Positions 1 through 5,417 of a stretch of DNA of 5,522 bases are shown here, piece after piece (position 1 is the first letter of the stretch; each line of letters opens with the position of its first letter). The position numbers and the translations under genes are program-made. A model generated the notes under the pieces. That model saw nothing but the letters and a program-made list of their open reading frames with translations. It made no database searches and was not told the DNA's origin. Source of the DNA: Candidatus Hermodarchaeota archaeon (GTDB lineage Archaea > Asgardarchaeota > Hermodarchaeia > Hermodarchaeales > Hermodarchaeaceae); NCBI GenBank assembly GCA_016840185.1, contig JAEOSV010000162.1, positions 1 through 5,522 of the forward strand, given 5' to 3'.

Positions 1-1182
1 TCCATGGGTTCTGCCATGGCAGGTACCATTCAAACGGTTGGTGAGAACGTCGTTGCGATGGACAGCAATAGTGTGATAACGAAAGGTGAGATAATGAAAG
101 CGCCTGACCTAAAGTTCCGGGTCGATTCCTTTAGGAAATTCTGGGATGGTAAGCATGGTGACATCGTGATTCAGACGAACGTTGAAGACCAACGGCTTGG
201 GGTTGACAAATATGCGATTTCCAAGCTGGAAGTGAATGTGATTGAACGCAAGTGGGGGCAGGGCGCCAAGTCAATTGGCGGTGAGGTCCGTCTGAAGACC
301 CTTGACCGTGCTAAGCTGCTCAAGAGTCGTGGCTACATTGTCCTCCCTGACCCTGAAGACCCCACTGTCCAGGAAGCCTTCAAGGAAGGCACATTCAAGA
401 CCTTTGAGCGTCACAGCCGTGTTGGAATGCCTGATATGAGCTGCGTTGAAGACATTGAAAGGCTCCGTGAACAAGGTGCGAAGAAAGTCTTCTTGAAGAC
501 CGGTGCATACCGTCCTGCAGCAACAGCGTTTGCCCTCAAGGTCGCTAGTGAAGCAAAAATTGACATGCTCACCCTTGACGGTGCTGGTGGTGGAACGGGA
601 ATGAGTCCGATGGCTCACATGAACGAACTCAGTACACCTACCGTGTATCTTGCGGCACAGGTGCTGAAGGGTTGCCAAATCTTGAAGAAGAAAGGCAAGC
701 ACGTTCCAGATATTTCGATTGCTGGTGGCTTTATCCATGAGGCCCAAGTTGTTAAAGCGATTGCCATGAGCAACTTCGGTGATGGTCCCTTCTTTAAGGC
801 TGTAGCTGTCGCTCGTTCACCACTGACGGCATCAATGAAGGCTGATTACTTCATGCAGTTAGCCAAAGAAGGCAAGCTTCCAAAAGGCTTTGTCGAAGAT
901 TACACCGATGATCCGGAGAAATTCTTCGTGGCTTCCACTCATCTGAAGCACGAGTATGGCAACCGGTACAAGGAGATTCCGAAGCCTGCGATTGGTGTGT
1001 ACACCTACTACGAACGCATTCGTGTTGGTATCCAGCAACTGATTGCTGGTATGCGGAAGTTCAAACTAGACCTTGTTGACCGCGACGACCTAATGGTTCT
1101 TTCACCCCTCGCGGCTGAGGTTACTGGACTTCGGATGCCTCATCAGGTTGAGGCTGACGTCTTCGATAAGATGCTTGGCTGA
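1..1182 (+). CDS. FMN-binding glutamate synthase family protein, 5'-truncated
   Basis: C-terminal part of a protein related to the FMN/synthase domain of glutamate synthase large subunit (GltB), a TIM-barrel that in the classical enzyme makes glutamate from 2-oxoglutarate and ammonia. The frame is open to base 1, so the ATG at 4 is probably internal. Counting from that ATG, visible motifs are an AGT-TVGE segment near 6-14 (family AGT-NTGEGG), KWGQGAKSIGGEV at 83-95 (family QGAKPGEGG), a VEDIERL segment at 148-154, the FMN/phosphate-loop-like GAGGGTGMSP at 193-202 and IAGGF at 239-243. Only two cysteines are present (147, 224), and the Cys-rich 3Fe-4S segment expected after the barrel is replaced by a Lys/Tyr/Phe-rich helical tail of about 120 residues. 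The exact substrate is therefore uncertain. No glutaminase domain is visible. The gene ends in a hairpin terminator and converges on the zinc-finger gene. Confidence 0.9.
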   Translation, partial: SMGSAMAGTIQTVGENVVAMDSNSVITKGEIMKAPDLKFRVDSFRKFWDGKHGDIVIQTNVEDQRLGVDKYAISKLEVNVIERKWGQGAKSIGGEVRLKTLDRAKLLKSRGYIVLPDPEDPTVQEAFKEGTFKTFERHSRVGMPDMSCVEDIERLREQGAKKVFLKTGAYRPAATAFALKVASEAKIDMLTLDGAGGGTGMSPMAHMNELSTPTVYLAAQVLKGCQILKKKGKHVPDISIAGGFIHEAQVVKAIAMSNFGDGPFFKAVAVARSPLTASMKADYFMQLAKEGKLPKGFVEDYTDDPEKFFVASTHLKHEYGNRYKEIPKPAIGVYTYYERIRVGIQQLIAGMRKFKLDLVDRDDLMVLSPLAAEVTGLRMPHQVEADVFDKMLG

Positions 1183-1213
1183 GAATGTTTCTCAGCCTTA
1201 CCCCTCTTTTTTT
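1177..1213 (+). terminator. Hairpin plus T-tract terminator after the glutamate-synthase-like gene
   Basis: A perfect inverted repeat, ggctgagaa / tgt / ttctcagcc (9-bp stem, 3-nt loop, 1177-1197), overlaps the TGA stop codon. A pyrimidine-rich run ending in seven T (1207-1213) follows. Archaeal termination mainly needs the T-tract, so the hairpin may also act as a 3'-end stabiliser or roadblock. It lies in the 47-bp gap between two convergent genes. On the minus strand the hairpin is not followed by a T-run, so it seems directional. Confidence 0.7.
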
Positions 1214-1229
1214 CATAAATTTGTCGTGA

Positions 1230-1901
1230 TTAGGTTTCTATGAGGTCCTGGGGATCGAGTTGCGTTTGGCAGTGGGGACATTTTCCTTTGACTTTGAGAT
1301 ATTCCAGGAAATGGATTCGATGGGCTTTCCCTTCACAGTGGGGGCATTGGTGTGCGGAATCGGTTGATGTGATGGCACTGTTGCAGACCATGCAAAGATG
1401 TTGTGGACCAGTAGTCGTGGATGTGGAGGTTTCGGATTGTGAGTCGTCGATGAGCTCATGAGGATCCAAGTCGGTTTTGCAGCGGGGGCAGACGCCTTTG
1501 ACTTTCAGGTATTCGAGGAAGTGGATGCGATGAGCACGACCGCGACATTGGGGGCAACTGAGCGTGGCGTCGATGGGAACAATCGAGTTGTTACAGACTA
1601 TGCAAACGGGTTGGGGACTGTTACAGTGCGGACAGACGGTGGTTTCAGCGAGGATGGTCGCTTCGCATTCGGAACACATAGCCAGTTGGATTTCGGCATA
1701 TTGTGTTCGTGCTTGGATGTGCCGAGCTTGCTGTTTTGAACGGGCTTCCCGGCTACGGGTGGGGGTGACACTTGGTTGGATTCTACGGCTTCGGGTTTCA
1801 CGGTTGATTCGTTTGCAATCGCGGGCAATGCCGACACACACTCCAATGAAGATGATAACCATGATCATCCAGAAAATGGCTTCGAAAATCCCTAATTGCA
1901 C
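1230..1901 (-). CDS. Membrane-anchored protein with a zinc ribbon and two tandem RING/PHD-like zinc fingers
   Basis: A 223-residue protein of unknown function. Residues 5-27 form one hydrophobic transmembrane helix, followed by an Arg/Lys-rich stretch (28-66) that should hold the rest in the cytoplasm. Next comes a four-cysteine zinc ribbon (C76, C79, C90, C93), then two copies of an eight-ligand finger: C100, C103, C116, C119, H124, H127, C138, C141 and C170, C173, C186, C189, H194, H197, C208, C211. The spacing C-x2-C-x12-C-x2-C-x4-H-x2-H-x10-C-x2-C is that of PHD/RING-type cross-brace fingers, with His at ligand six. The copies share 33 of 52 residues and are joined by a Ser/Thr-rich linker (152-169). 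The start is GTG: an in-frame TAA lies two codons upstream, and GGTGG precedes it by 7 nt. Adaptor or E3-like roles are speculation. It lies downstream of gdhA on the same strand with its own possible promoter. Confidence 0.85.
   Translation of the reverse strand: MQLGIFEAIFWMIMVIIFIGVCVGIARDCKRINRETRSRRIQPSVTPTRSREARSKQQARHIQARTQYAEIQLAMCSECEATILAETTVCPHCNSPQPVCIVCNNSIVPIDATLSCPQCRGRAHRIHFLEYLKVKGVCPRCKTDLDPHELIDDSQSETSTSTTTGPQHLCMVCNSAITSTDSAHQCPHCEGKAHRIHFLEYLKVKGKCPHCQTQLDPQDLIET
1239..1394 (-). repeat. Zinc-finger repeat unit 2 (52 codons)
   Basis: Second copy of the RING/PHD-like finger, residues 170-221 of the zinc-finger protein, exactly 210 bp from unit 1. The two copies share a 14-residue identical core, AHRIHFLEYLKVKG, and all eight ligands. 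The DNA is also visibly similar, which points to a fairly recent in-gene duplication. Confidence 0.85.
1449..1604 (-). repeat. Zinc-finger repeat unit 1 (52 codons)
   Basis: First copy of the finger, residues 100-151. It ends in a DPHELI tail matched by DPQDLI in unit 2, so the duplicated block runs about ten residues past the last zinc ligand. Confidence 0.85.
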
Positions 1902-1908
1902 CCGTTAT

Positions 1909-1913
1909 CCACC
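1909..1913 (-). promoter_or_regulatory. Ribosome binding site deciding the GTG start of the zinc-finger gene
   Basis: GGTGG on the minus strand, 7 nt before the GTG at 1901. It matches the archaeal anti-Shine-Dalgarno core. An ATG at about 1922 is in another frame and an in-frame TAA sits at 1905-1907, so GTG is the first usable start. Confidence 0.6.
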
Positions 1914-1959
1914 AACTTTCCATGTTCTCTTTAGGAATTCAGGTTTATCAGTTTAGACC

Positions 1960-1965
1960 TTTTAT
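1960..1965 (-). promoter_or_regulatory. Possible archaeal TATA box for the zinc-finger gene
   Basis: ATAAAA (in context GCATAAAAGG) on the minus strand, in the 124-bp gap after gdhA and about 60 nt before the GTG start. A transcript starting some 25 nt downstream would have a leader of about 35 nt. This is a visual match only. Confidence 0.3.
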
Positions 1966-2025
1966 GCAGTCCAAAGGGTATTGCATCTTTTCTATGTTAT
2001 GGAGTGAGGGATAGTGAAATGATGG

Positions 2026-3288
2026 TTAGGGGTAGATACCCCGGGCTTCTATAGCTTCGGATATGCGTGTGAGAGCCACGATGTAGGCAGCCGTGCGCAT
2101 GTGTACTTTTTCCTTTTTGTGAACGTTGTACACCTCATCGAAGGCGTGTACCATGCGGTCTTCGAGCTTTGAGTTCACTTCGTTTTCAGTCCATGATTCA
2201 CGAGTGAGGTTTTGCACCCATTCCATGTAGCTTACTGTTACACCACCAGCGTTTGCGAGGATGTCTGGGACAACGAATACGCCCTTCGTGTAGAGAATCT
2301 CATCAGCTTCAGGAGTTGTGGGACCATTTGCACCTTCTCCAATGATTTTTGCTTTGATTCGGGGAGCGTTTTCAGCAAGGATTACGTTTTCAAGGGCTGC
2401 AGGAATGAGAATATCGACGTCCAGTTCGAGGAGCTCTTCGTTGGTGATTTTTTTGGTTCCCGGGAAGCCAACAACGGAACGCGTCTTAGCCTTGTGTTCT
2501 TTAACCTTTAGAGAGTCAAAGCCTTTGGGATTATAAATTGCACCGCGTGAATCACTGACTGCAACTATTTTTGATCCATATTCTTCCATCAGGATTGCTG
2601 CGTGGTATCCGACGTTACCAAAGCCTTGAATTGCAACAGTGGCACCCTTCAAATCGAGTTTCAAGCGTTTGGCGGCTTCGCGAACGGTGATGACTGTTCC
2701 ACGACTGGTTGCTTCTCGTCGACCAAGACTGCCTCCAACCGCGATTGGTTTGCCGGTGATTACTTCTGGAACCGCATAACCTTGGGCTTCAGAGTAGGTA
2801 TCGTAAATCCAAGCCATCTCGCGCTCACCTGTATAAACATCAGGTGCAGGTACATCTCTGTATGGACCAATGATGTCTATAATTTCGTGGGTAAACCGTC
2901 GAGTCAAATGCTCCAACTCGTTTTCACTCAGTTCTTTTGGATTACACACAATTCCGCCTTTCGCTCCTCCGTAGGGAACGCCTACAACAGCAGTCTTAAT
3001 CGACATCCAAATTGCTAAGGCTTTGACCTCGTCCATGCAAACTCGAGGATGGTAACGGATTCCCCCTTTGAACGGTCCAATTGCGTCCCAGTGTTGGACT
3101 CGCATTCCCTCAAAGACTTTGATACGTCCATCGTCCATACGAATTGGTAATGATACAACGAGGGCGCGTTTGGGATGTTTGAGAAGTTCGAGAATATCAG
3201 GGTTGAGATTCATGTGTTTGGCTACGATTTCGAGTTGTTGTTTTGCTACCTCATAGGGGTTGGGTTCGGTACTTTCTATGGGTTCCAA
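2026..3288 (-). CDS. gdhA: Glutamate dehydrogenase (NAD(P)+)
   Basis: Cytoplasmic enzyme that interconverts glutamate with 2-oxoglutarate and ammonium using NAD(P), linking nitrogen assimilation to central carbon metabolism. At 420 residues it has the usual size of the hexameric bacterial/archaeal enzyme. The N-terminal substrate domain carries PFKGGIRYHP (72-81, substrate lysine K74) and VPYGGAKGGIVCNP (104-117), with catalytic lysine K110 in the Glu/Leu/Phe/Val dehydrogenase signature. DVPAPDV (145-151) contains the catalytic aspartate. The Rossmann domain has GFGNVG (222-227) and an acidic residue D246 after the second strand; NAD versus NADP preference is not clear by eye. GEGANGPTTPEAD (318-330) and PDILANAGGV (341-350) are also typical. 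The start is TTG: an in-frame TGA lies three codons upstream and GAGGTGA precedes the TTG by 6 nt. The gene lies 79 bp after the paralogous repeat-protein pair on the same strand. Leucine dehydrogenase is a less likely alternative. Confidence 0.97.
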   Translation of the reverse strand: MEPIESTEPNPYEVAKQQLEIVAKHMNLNPDILELLKHPKRALVVSLPIRMDDGRIKVFEGMRVQHWDAIGPFKGGIRYHPRVCMDEVKALAIWMSIKTAVVGVPYGGAKGGIVCNPKELSENELEHLTRRFTHEIIDIIGPYRDVPAPDVYTGEREMAWIYDTYSEAQGYAVPEVITGKPIAVGGSLGRREATSRGTVITVREAAKRLKLDLKGATVAIQGFGNVGYHAAILMEEYGSKIVAVSDSRGAIYNPKGFDSLKVKEHKAKTRSVVGFPGTKKITNEELLELDVDILIPAALENVILAENAPRIKAKIIGEGANGPTTPEADEILYTKGVFVVPDILANAGGVTVSYMEWVQNLTRESWTENEVNSKLEDRMVHAFDEVYNVHKKEKVHMRTAAYIVALTRISEAIEARGIYP

Positions 3289-3294
3289 AGTGTG

Positions 3295-3301
3295 TCACCT
3301 C
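3295..3301 (-). promoter_or_regulatory. Strong ribosome binding site fixing the TTG start of gdhA
   Basis: GAGGTGA on the minus strand, 6 nt before the TTG at 3288. The TGA at the end of this motif is itself the in-frame stop closing the frame upstream, so no earlier start is possible, and the first internal ATG (codon 26) would remove conserved N-terminal sequence. Confidence 0.8.
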
Positions 3302-3336
3302 AGGCGTGTTGCGTTGGGCATTCACTTAATGGTGGG

Positions 3337-3342
3337 TTAAAA
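3337..3342 (-). promoter_or_regulatory. Possible TATA box for gdhA
   Basis: TTTTAA (context GCACTTTTAACCC) on the minus strand, in the 79-bp gap upstream of gdhA and about 50 nt before the start codon. The implied leader is about 25 nt and includes the GAGGTGA site. Read-through from the upstream gene is also possible. Confidence 0.35.
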
Positions 3343-3367
3343 GTGCTTCCAAATTCCGAGTGCAGTT

Positions 3368-3982
3368 TTAGTGGAAGCGGGGTGAAGATACGGATTTGAA
3401 GTCGGGTCGGCGTTTGCGTTCGGGTCGTCGTTGTTGTCGTCGGAGCCGAAGTAGAGTTGCCATGGTGGAAGCGACATCCTCGGGACGATATTGATAGAGG
3501 TGATGACGAATCATAAGGAAGCGACTACGGGGATCGCTGGGATTTCCGATGTTGCGTGCAAGGTGGAGGAGTTCGTCGTCGGACATGGATTGTAATTTCG
3601 TTGCAATCGCCGGCGAATATCGTGATGGGAGTGGAGTGTTTTGATTACTGATGAGACTTAGGGTAGTTTTACTGGCTAAAAGGTCGTGTGGAGATTGGCC
3701 CAATTGAACGGTTCCCGGAACGGAAAGGGGAGCGGGTGGAGGGGTTCCTGCAGCACCACTGAGCATGGCGAAGGCAACCCTGAGTTCTTGAATCGTGTAT
3801 TCGTCCATGAGCGGTTTAGCGAGGATTTGTTGAATACCAGGTTCTTTGGGGTCTTTGCTGAACTTACGAAGAAGGCGGAGTTCATCGTTGGAGAGCCCGG
3901 CAATTTTGTCAGAAAGGGCTCGAGCGCGATGAACCTTTACCCGTTTAGAAGTTACATACGGAGGACGGTTCCTATCAAACAT
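3368..3982 (-). CDS. Uncharacterised two-module helical repeat protein (paralogue A)
   Basis: I do not recognise a named family. From the ATG at 3982 the protein has 204 residues. It contains two 52-residue modules that align without gaps, at 23-74 and 126-177, joined by a Pro/Ser/Thr-rich linker. Each module looks like three or four short helices, with 'SNDEL'/'SDDEL' helix caps, a central Pro, an invariant Tyr at module position 40 and Ala-x-Leu at the end. Module 1 carries MDEYTIQELR; module 2 carries PRSRFLMIRHHLYQY and PEDV. The tail (179-196) is very basic (many Arg/Lys), which could bind nucleic acid. There is no signal peptide, membrane segment or metal-binding cluster. An ATG at 4042 would add 20 residues, but AGGAGG lies 9 nt before the 3982 ATG and the upstream ATG has no good site. 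It follows paralogue B on the same strand and precedes gdhA. Confidence 0.85.
   Translation of the reverse strand: MFDRNRPPYVTSKRVKVHRARALSDKIAGLSNDELRLLRKFSKDPKEPGIQQILAKPLMDEYTIQELRVAFAMLSGAAGTPPPAPLSVPGTVQLGQSPHDLLASKTTLSLISNQNTPLPSRYSPAIATKLQSMSDDELLHLARNIGNPSDPRSRFLMIRHHLYQYRPEDVASTMATLLRLRRQQRRPERKRRPDFKSVSSPRFH
3452..3607 (-). repeat. 52-residue module A2
   Basis: Second helical module of paralogue A. By my count it is identical at 20 of 52 positions to module B2 in the neighbouring gene and at 11 of 52 to module A1. It carries the second-module signature RSR-x(7)-LY-x-Y followed by EDVA. Confidence 0.75.
3761..3916 (-). repeat. 52-residue module A1
   Basis: First helical module of paralogue A. 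It is identical at 21 of 52 positions to module B1 without gaps, including LS-x-K, LLR, DEY-x-I-x-ELR and the final A-x-L. Confidence 0.75.
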
Positions 3983-3991
3983 AGTTTTATC

Positions 3992-3997
3992 CCTCCT
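3992..3997 (-). promoter_or_regulatory. Ribosome binding site favouring the downstream ATG of paralogue A
   Basis: AGGAGG (within GTGAGGAGGGAT) on the minus strand, 9 nt before the ATG at 3982. The alternative ATG at 4042 has nothing comparable upstream. Confidence 0.65.
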
Positions 3998-4025
3998 CAC
4001 TCGTTTTGAGGTATGGATTTGGTTG

Positions 4026-4031
4026 GATAAA
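4026..4031 (-). promoter_or_regulatory. Possible TATA box for paralogue A
   Basis: TTTATC on the minus strand, about 45 nt before the ATG at 3982. Transcription starting some 25 nt downstream would give a short leader containing the AGGAGG site and would exclude the upstream ATG. Weak visual match. Confidence 0.25.
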
Positions 4032-4078
4032 GCTGTTCCCATTTTGGCAGCTGACCTTGGGTTGGGAAGGTTGGAAAA

Positions 4079-4798
4079 TTAATCGGATTGACTTTTTGGC
4101 AGAGTACGTCCAAGTGCTGCGATGGTGGCCGCTACGTCCTCCCATTGATAGCGGTAGAGCCGGTTTTTGATGATGATAAGGCGAGAGCGTAAATCGTGAA
4201 TATCATTGTAATGGTTGATGAGCCACTGAAAATCGTCTAGAGGGATGCTGATGAGAATATCACTGATTTCTTGAGCCGCTTTAGCCGAGGGAAGTGGAGG
4301 AGCTTCATCAGTGGGAGCAATAAGGCGTTTGGGTGGAAGAGGAGTCGTTTCTTTGAAAGGTTTCCATGGTTTGGCGTTGTCAAATCCTAGGGGTTTTTCC
4401 CTTAATGGGAGCCTGTGAACACCATCAAGTGCCGCCAAGGCTAGTCGGAGTTCGTGAATGGAATATTCATCGAGTAATGCCGAAGAGATGATCTCTTTGG
4501 CTTTCACGTCATTGGGCGTCTCGTATATGCGGCGTAAAAGAACAAGATCAGTTTTGGGAAGAAGGACGAGTTTATTGGAGAGTTCTCGGGTTCGATTCAC
4601 TGGCACCTGCATGGTTTTTTCTGTAAAGTCTGGTTGTTTTGCAGGGCACATCGGAACTCGCCACACTCTTCCGCCTTGAGGAATGAGGCGATATTTAGGT
4701 CTTCGCTTTTTTGACGTGAAACCATTCAATTTGATATCATCTAATTTGTCTAGGCGCGTTATTGATGTTACGCTAGACAGCATTATAGTTGTGTGCAT
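4079..4798 (-). CDS. Uncharacterised two-module helical repeat protein (paralogue B)
   Basis: A 239-residue protein without a recognisable named domain, and a diverged paralogue of the next gene downstream. Its two 52-residue modules lie at 73-124 and 178-229 and align gaplessly with the neighbour's modules; module 1 has LLDEYSIHELR and module 2 has LRSRLIIIKNRLYRYQWEDVA. The linker (125-177) is rich in Pro, Lys and Thr. The N-terminal 72 residues are basic and lack similarity to a known domain; a single Cys (51) is present, and there is no membrane segment. Unlike its paralogue it has no long basic tail. The start is uncertain: the ATG at 4798 has no ribosome binding site (it could be leaderless), whereas a TTG at 4729 has GATGAT 6 nt upstream and would give 216 residues. 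It is divergent from the DUF99 gene and 36-96 bp upstream of paralogue A, so the pair may be co-transcribed. Confidence 0.85.
   Translation of the reverse strand: MHTTIMLSSVTSITRLDKLDDIKLNGFTSKKRRPKYRLIPQGGRVWRVPMCPAKQPDFTEKTMQVPVNRTRELSNKLVLLPKTDLVLLRRIYETPNDVKAKEIISSALLDEYSIHELRLALAALDGVHRLPLREKPLGFDNAKPWKPFKETTPLPPKRLIAPTDEAPPLPSAKAAQEISDILISIPLDDFQWLINHYNDIHDLRSRLIIIKNRLYRYQWEDVAATIAALGRTLPKSQSD
4112..4267 (-). repeat. 52-residue module B2
   Basis: Second helical module of paralogue B. It is identical at 20 of 52 positions to A2 and at 14 of 52 to B1, sharing RSR, LY-x-Y, EDVA and the final A-x-L. Confidence 0.75.
4427..4582 (-). repeat. 52-residue module B1
   Basis: First helical module of paralogue B, with the DEY-x-I-x-ELR signature of first modules. 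It is closest to A1 (21 of 52). Confidence 0.75.
4782..4788. promoter_or_regulatory. Possible shared TATA element between paralogue B and the DUF99 gene
   Basis: ATTATAG on the plus strand (CTATAAT on the minus). On plus it is about 40 nt before the DUF99 ATG, allowing a leader of about 15 nt that includes the GGTGA site. On minus it would place transcription starts near 4758, fitting the TTG at 4729 rather than the ATG at 4798 of paralogue B. Visual match only. Confidence 0.25.
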
Positions 4799-4815
4799 CT
4801 AGATAAGAGATAATT

Positions 4816-4820
4816 GGTGA
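4816..4820 (+). promoter_or_regulatory. Ribosome binding site of the DUF99 gene
   Basis: GGTGA (extending to GGTGAT) on the plus strand, 5 nt before the ATG at 4826. In-frame TTG (4814) and GTG (4817, 4823) codons overlap or abut the site and are therefore unlikely starts. Confidence 0.7.
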
Positions 4821-4825
4821 TTGTG

Positions 4826-5410
4826 ATGGAGATTCGACAAGTGAAACGTGAAATTCGAATCCTAGGAGTGGATGATGCTCGATTTGAACGTGGTCGTGAC
4901 GAGTGGACGAGGCTTGTTGGTGTTGTTTATCGGGGTGCTGAATGGATGGAAGGGTGTATCCAGGTGCCAATTCGAGTCGATGGGGATGATGTGACTTCAC
5001 GTCTAGTTGAGATGGTGACGAGTTCATCGCATTATGGGCAGCTTCGAGTAATCATGACTCGTGACACGATTTTTGGTGGAGTGAATGTGTTGGATCTCCC
5101 TCGCTTATTTGAAGCAACCAATTTGCCAGTAATTGCTGTTTCGGATTCAAAACCCGATATAGGTCGGGTGAAAAAGGCACTTCAACAGATTGACCCCGAA
5201 GGATGGGAGAAGAAAGTGGTGAAGCTGTCTGAGGCTGGCCCGATTCGTGAGGTGGAGTCATGTCCAGGTCGGTCTCCGGTTTATTTGCAATGGGAGGGAT
5301 TGCCATTTGAACAGGCCGTGGAGATTGTGCAGAAAACCGCAATGCATAGTCGGATTCCTGAGCCAATTCGGGTGGCACATCTCATCGCTTCGAGTTTTGT
5401 ACCCGATTAA
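4826..5410 (+). CDS. DUF99 / UPF0215 family protein (endonuclease V-like, 'endonuclease dU')
   Basis: A complete 194-residue archaeal protein of the DUF99 family, which has the length and fold type of endonuclease V. From memory, the family has been named endonuclease dU for cleavage at deoxyuridine in DNA; a DNA-repair role here is inferred from family membership only. Visible motifs are IRILGVDDARF (10-20, with the D16-D17 pair at the end of the first strand), VGVVYRG (31-37), VDGDDVT (51-57), the family hallmark TIFGGVNVLD (81-90, usually G-FGGFN-vD) and LPVIAVSDSKPD (100-111). The Phe of FGGFN is Val here. The ATG at 4826 is chosen because GGTGA lies 5 nt upstream; earlier TTG/GTG codons would add up to four residues. 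It is divergent from paralogue B and its stop is 7 bp from that of the convergent maf gene. Confidence 0.93.
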   Translation: MEIRQVKREIRILGVDDARFERGRDEWTRLVGVVYRGAEWMEGCIQVPIRVDGDDVTSRLVEMVTSSSHYGQLRVIMTRDTIFGGVNVLDLPRLFEATNLPVIAVSDSKPDIGRVKKALQQIDPEGWEKKVVKLSEAGPIREVESCPGRSPVYLQWEGLPFEQAVEIVQKTAMHSRIPEPIRVAHLIASSFVPD

Positions 5411-5417
5411 TCGCTAA

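Noticed and set aside
271..747. 158-codon open frame on the minus strand inside the glutamate-synthase-like gene
   Set aside because: It is antisense to a clear conserved protein and its translation shows no domain or sensible composition.
1269..1604. Repeated DNA in the zinc-finger gene as a CRISPR or mobile-element repeat
   Set aside because: The two copies are in frame, preserve all zinc ligands and differ at many bases, so they are a protein-domain duplication.
1564..1956. 130-codon open frame on the plus strand opposite the zinc-finger gene
   Set aside because: It overlaps the validated zinc-finger and membrane-anchor coding sequence; the product has no recognisable motif, and its Cys/Trp/Arg content reflects the opposite strand's Cys and His codons.
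2029..2042. Inverted repeat ggggt-agat-acccc at the end of gdhA as a terminator
   Set aside because: The stem is only 5-6 bp with a tiny loop, it encodes the conserved-looking C-terminal residues, and no T-run follows on the minus strand.
2602..3018. 138-codon open frame on the plus strand opposite gdhA
   Set aside because: It is a shadow of a highly conserved enzyme gene, with no motif and no ribosome binding site considered convincing.
5052..5378. 108-codon open frame on the minus strand opposite the DUF99 gene
   Set aside because: It lies wholly antisense to the DUF99 coding region, whose conserved motifs settle the coding strand.
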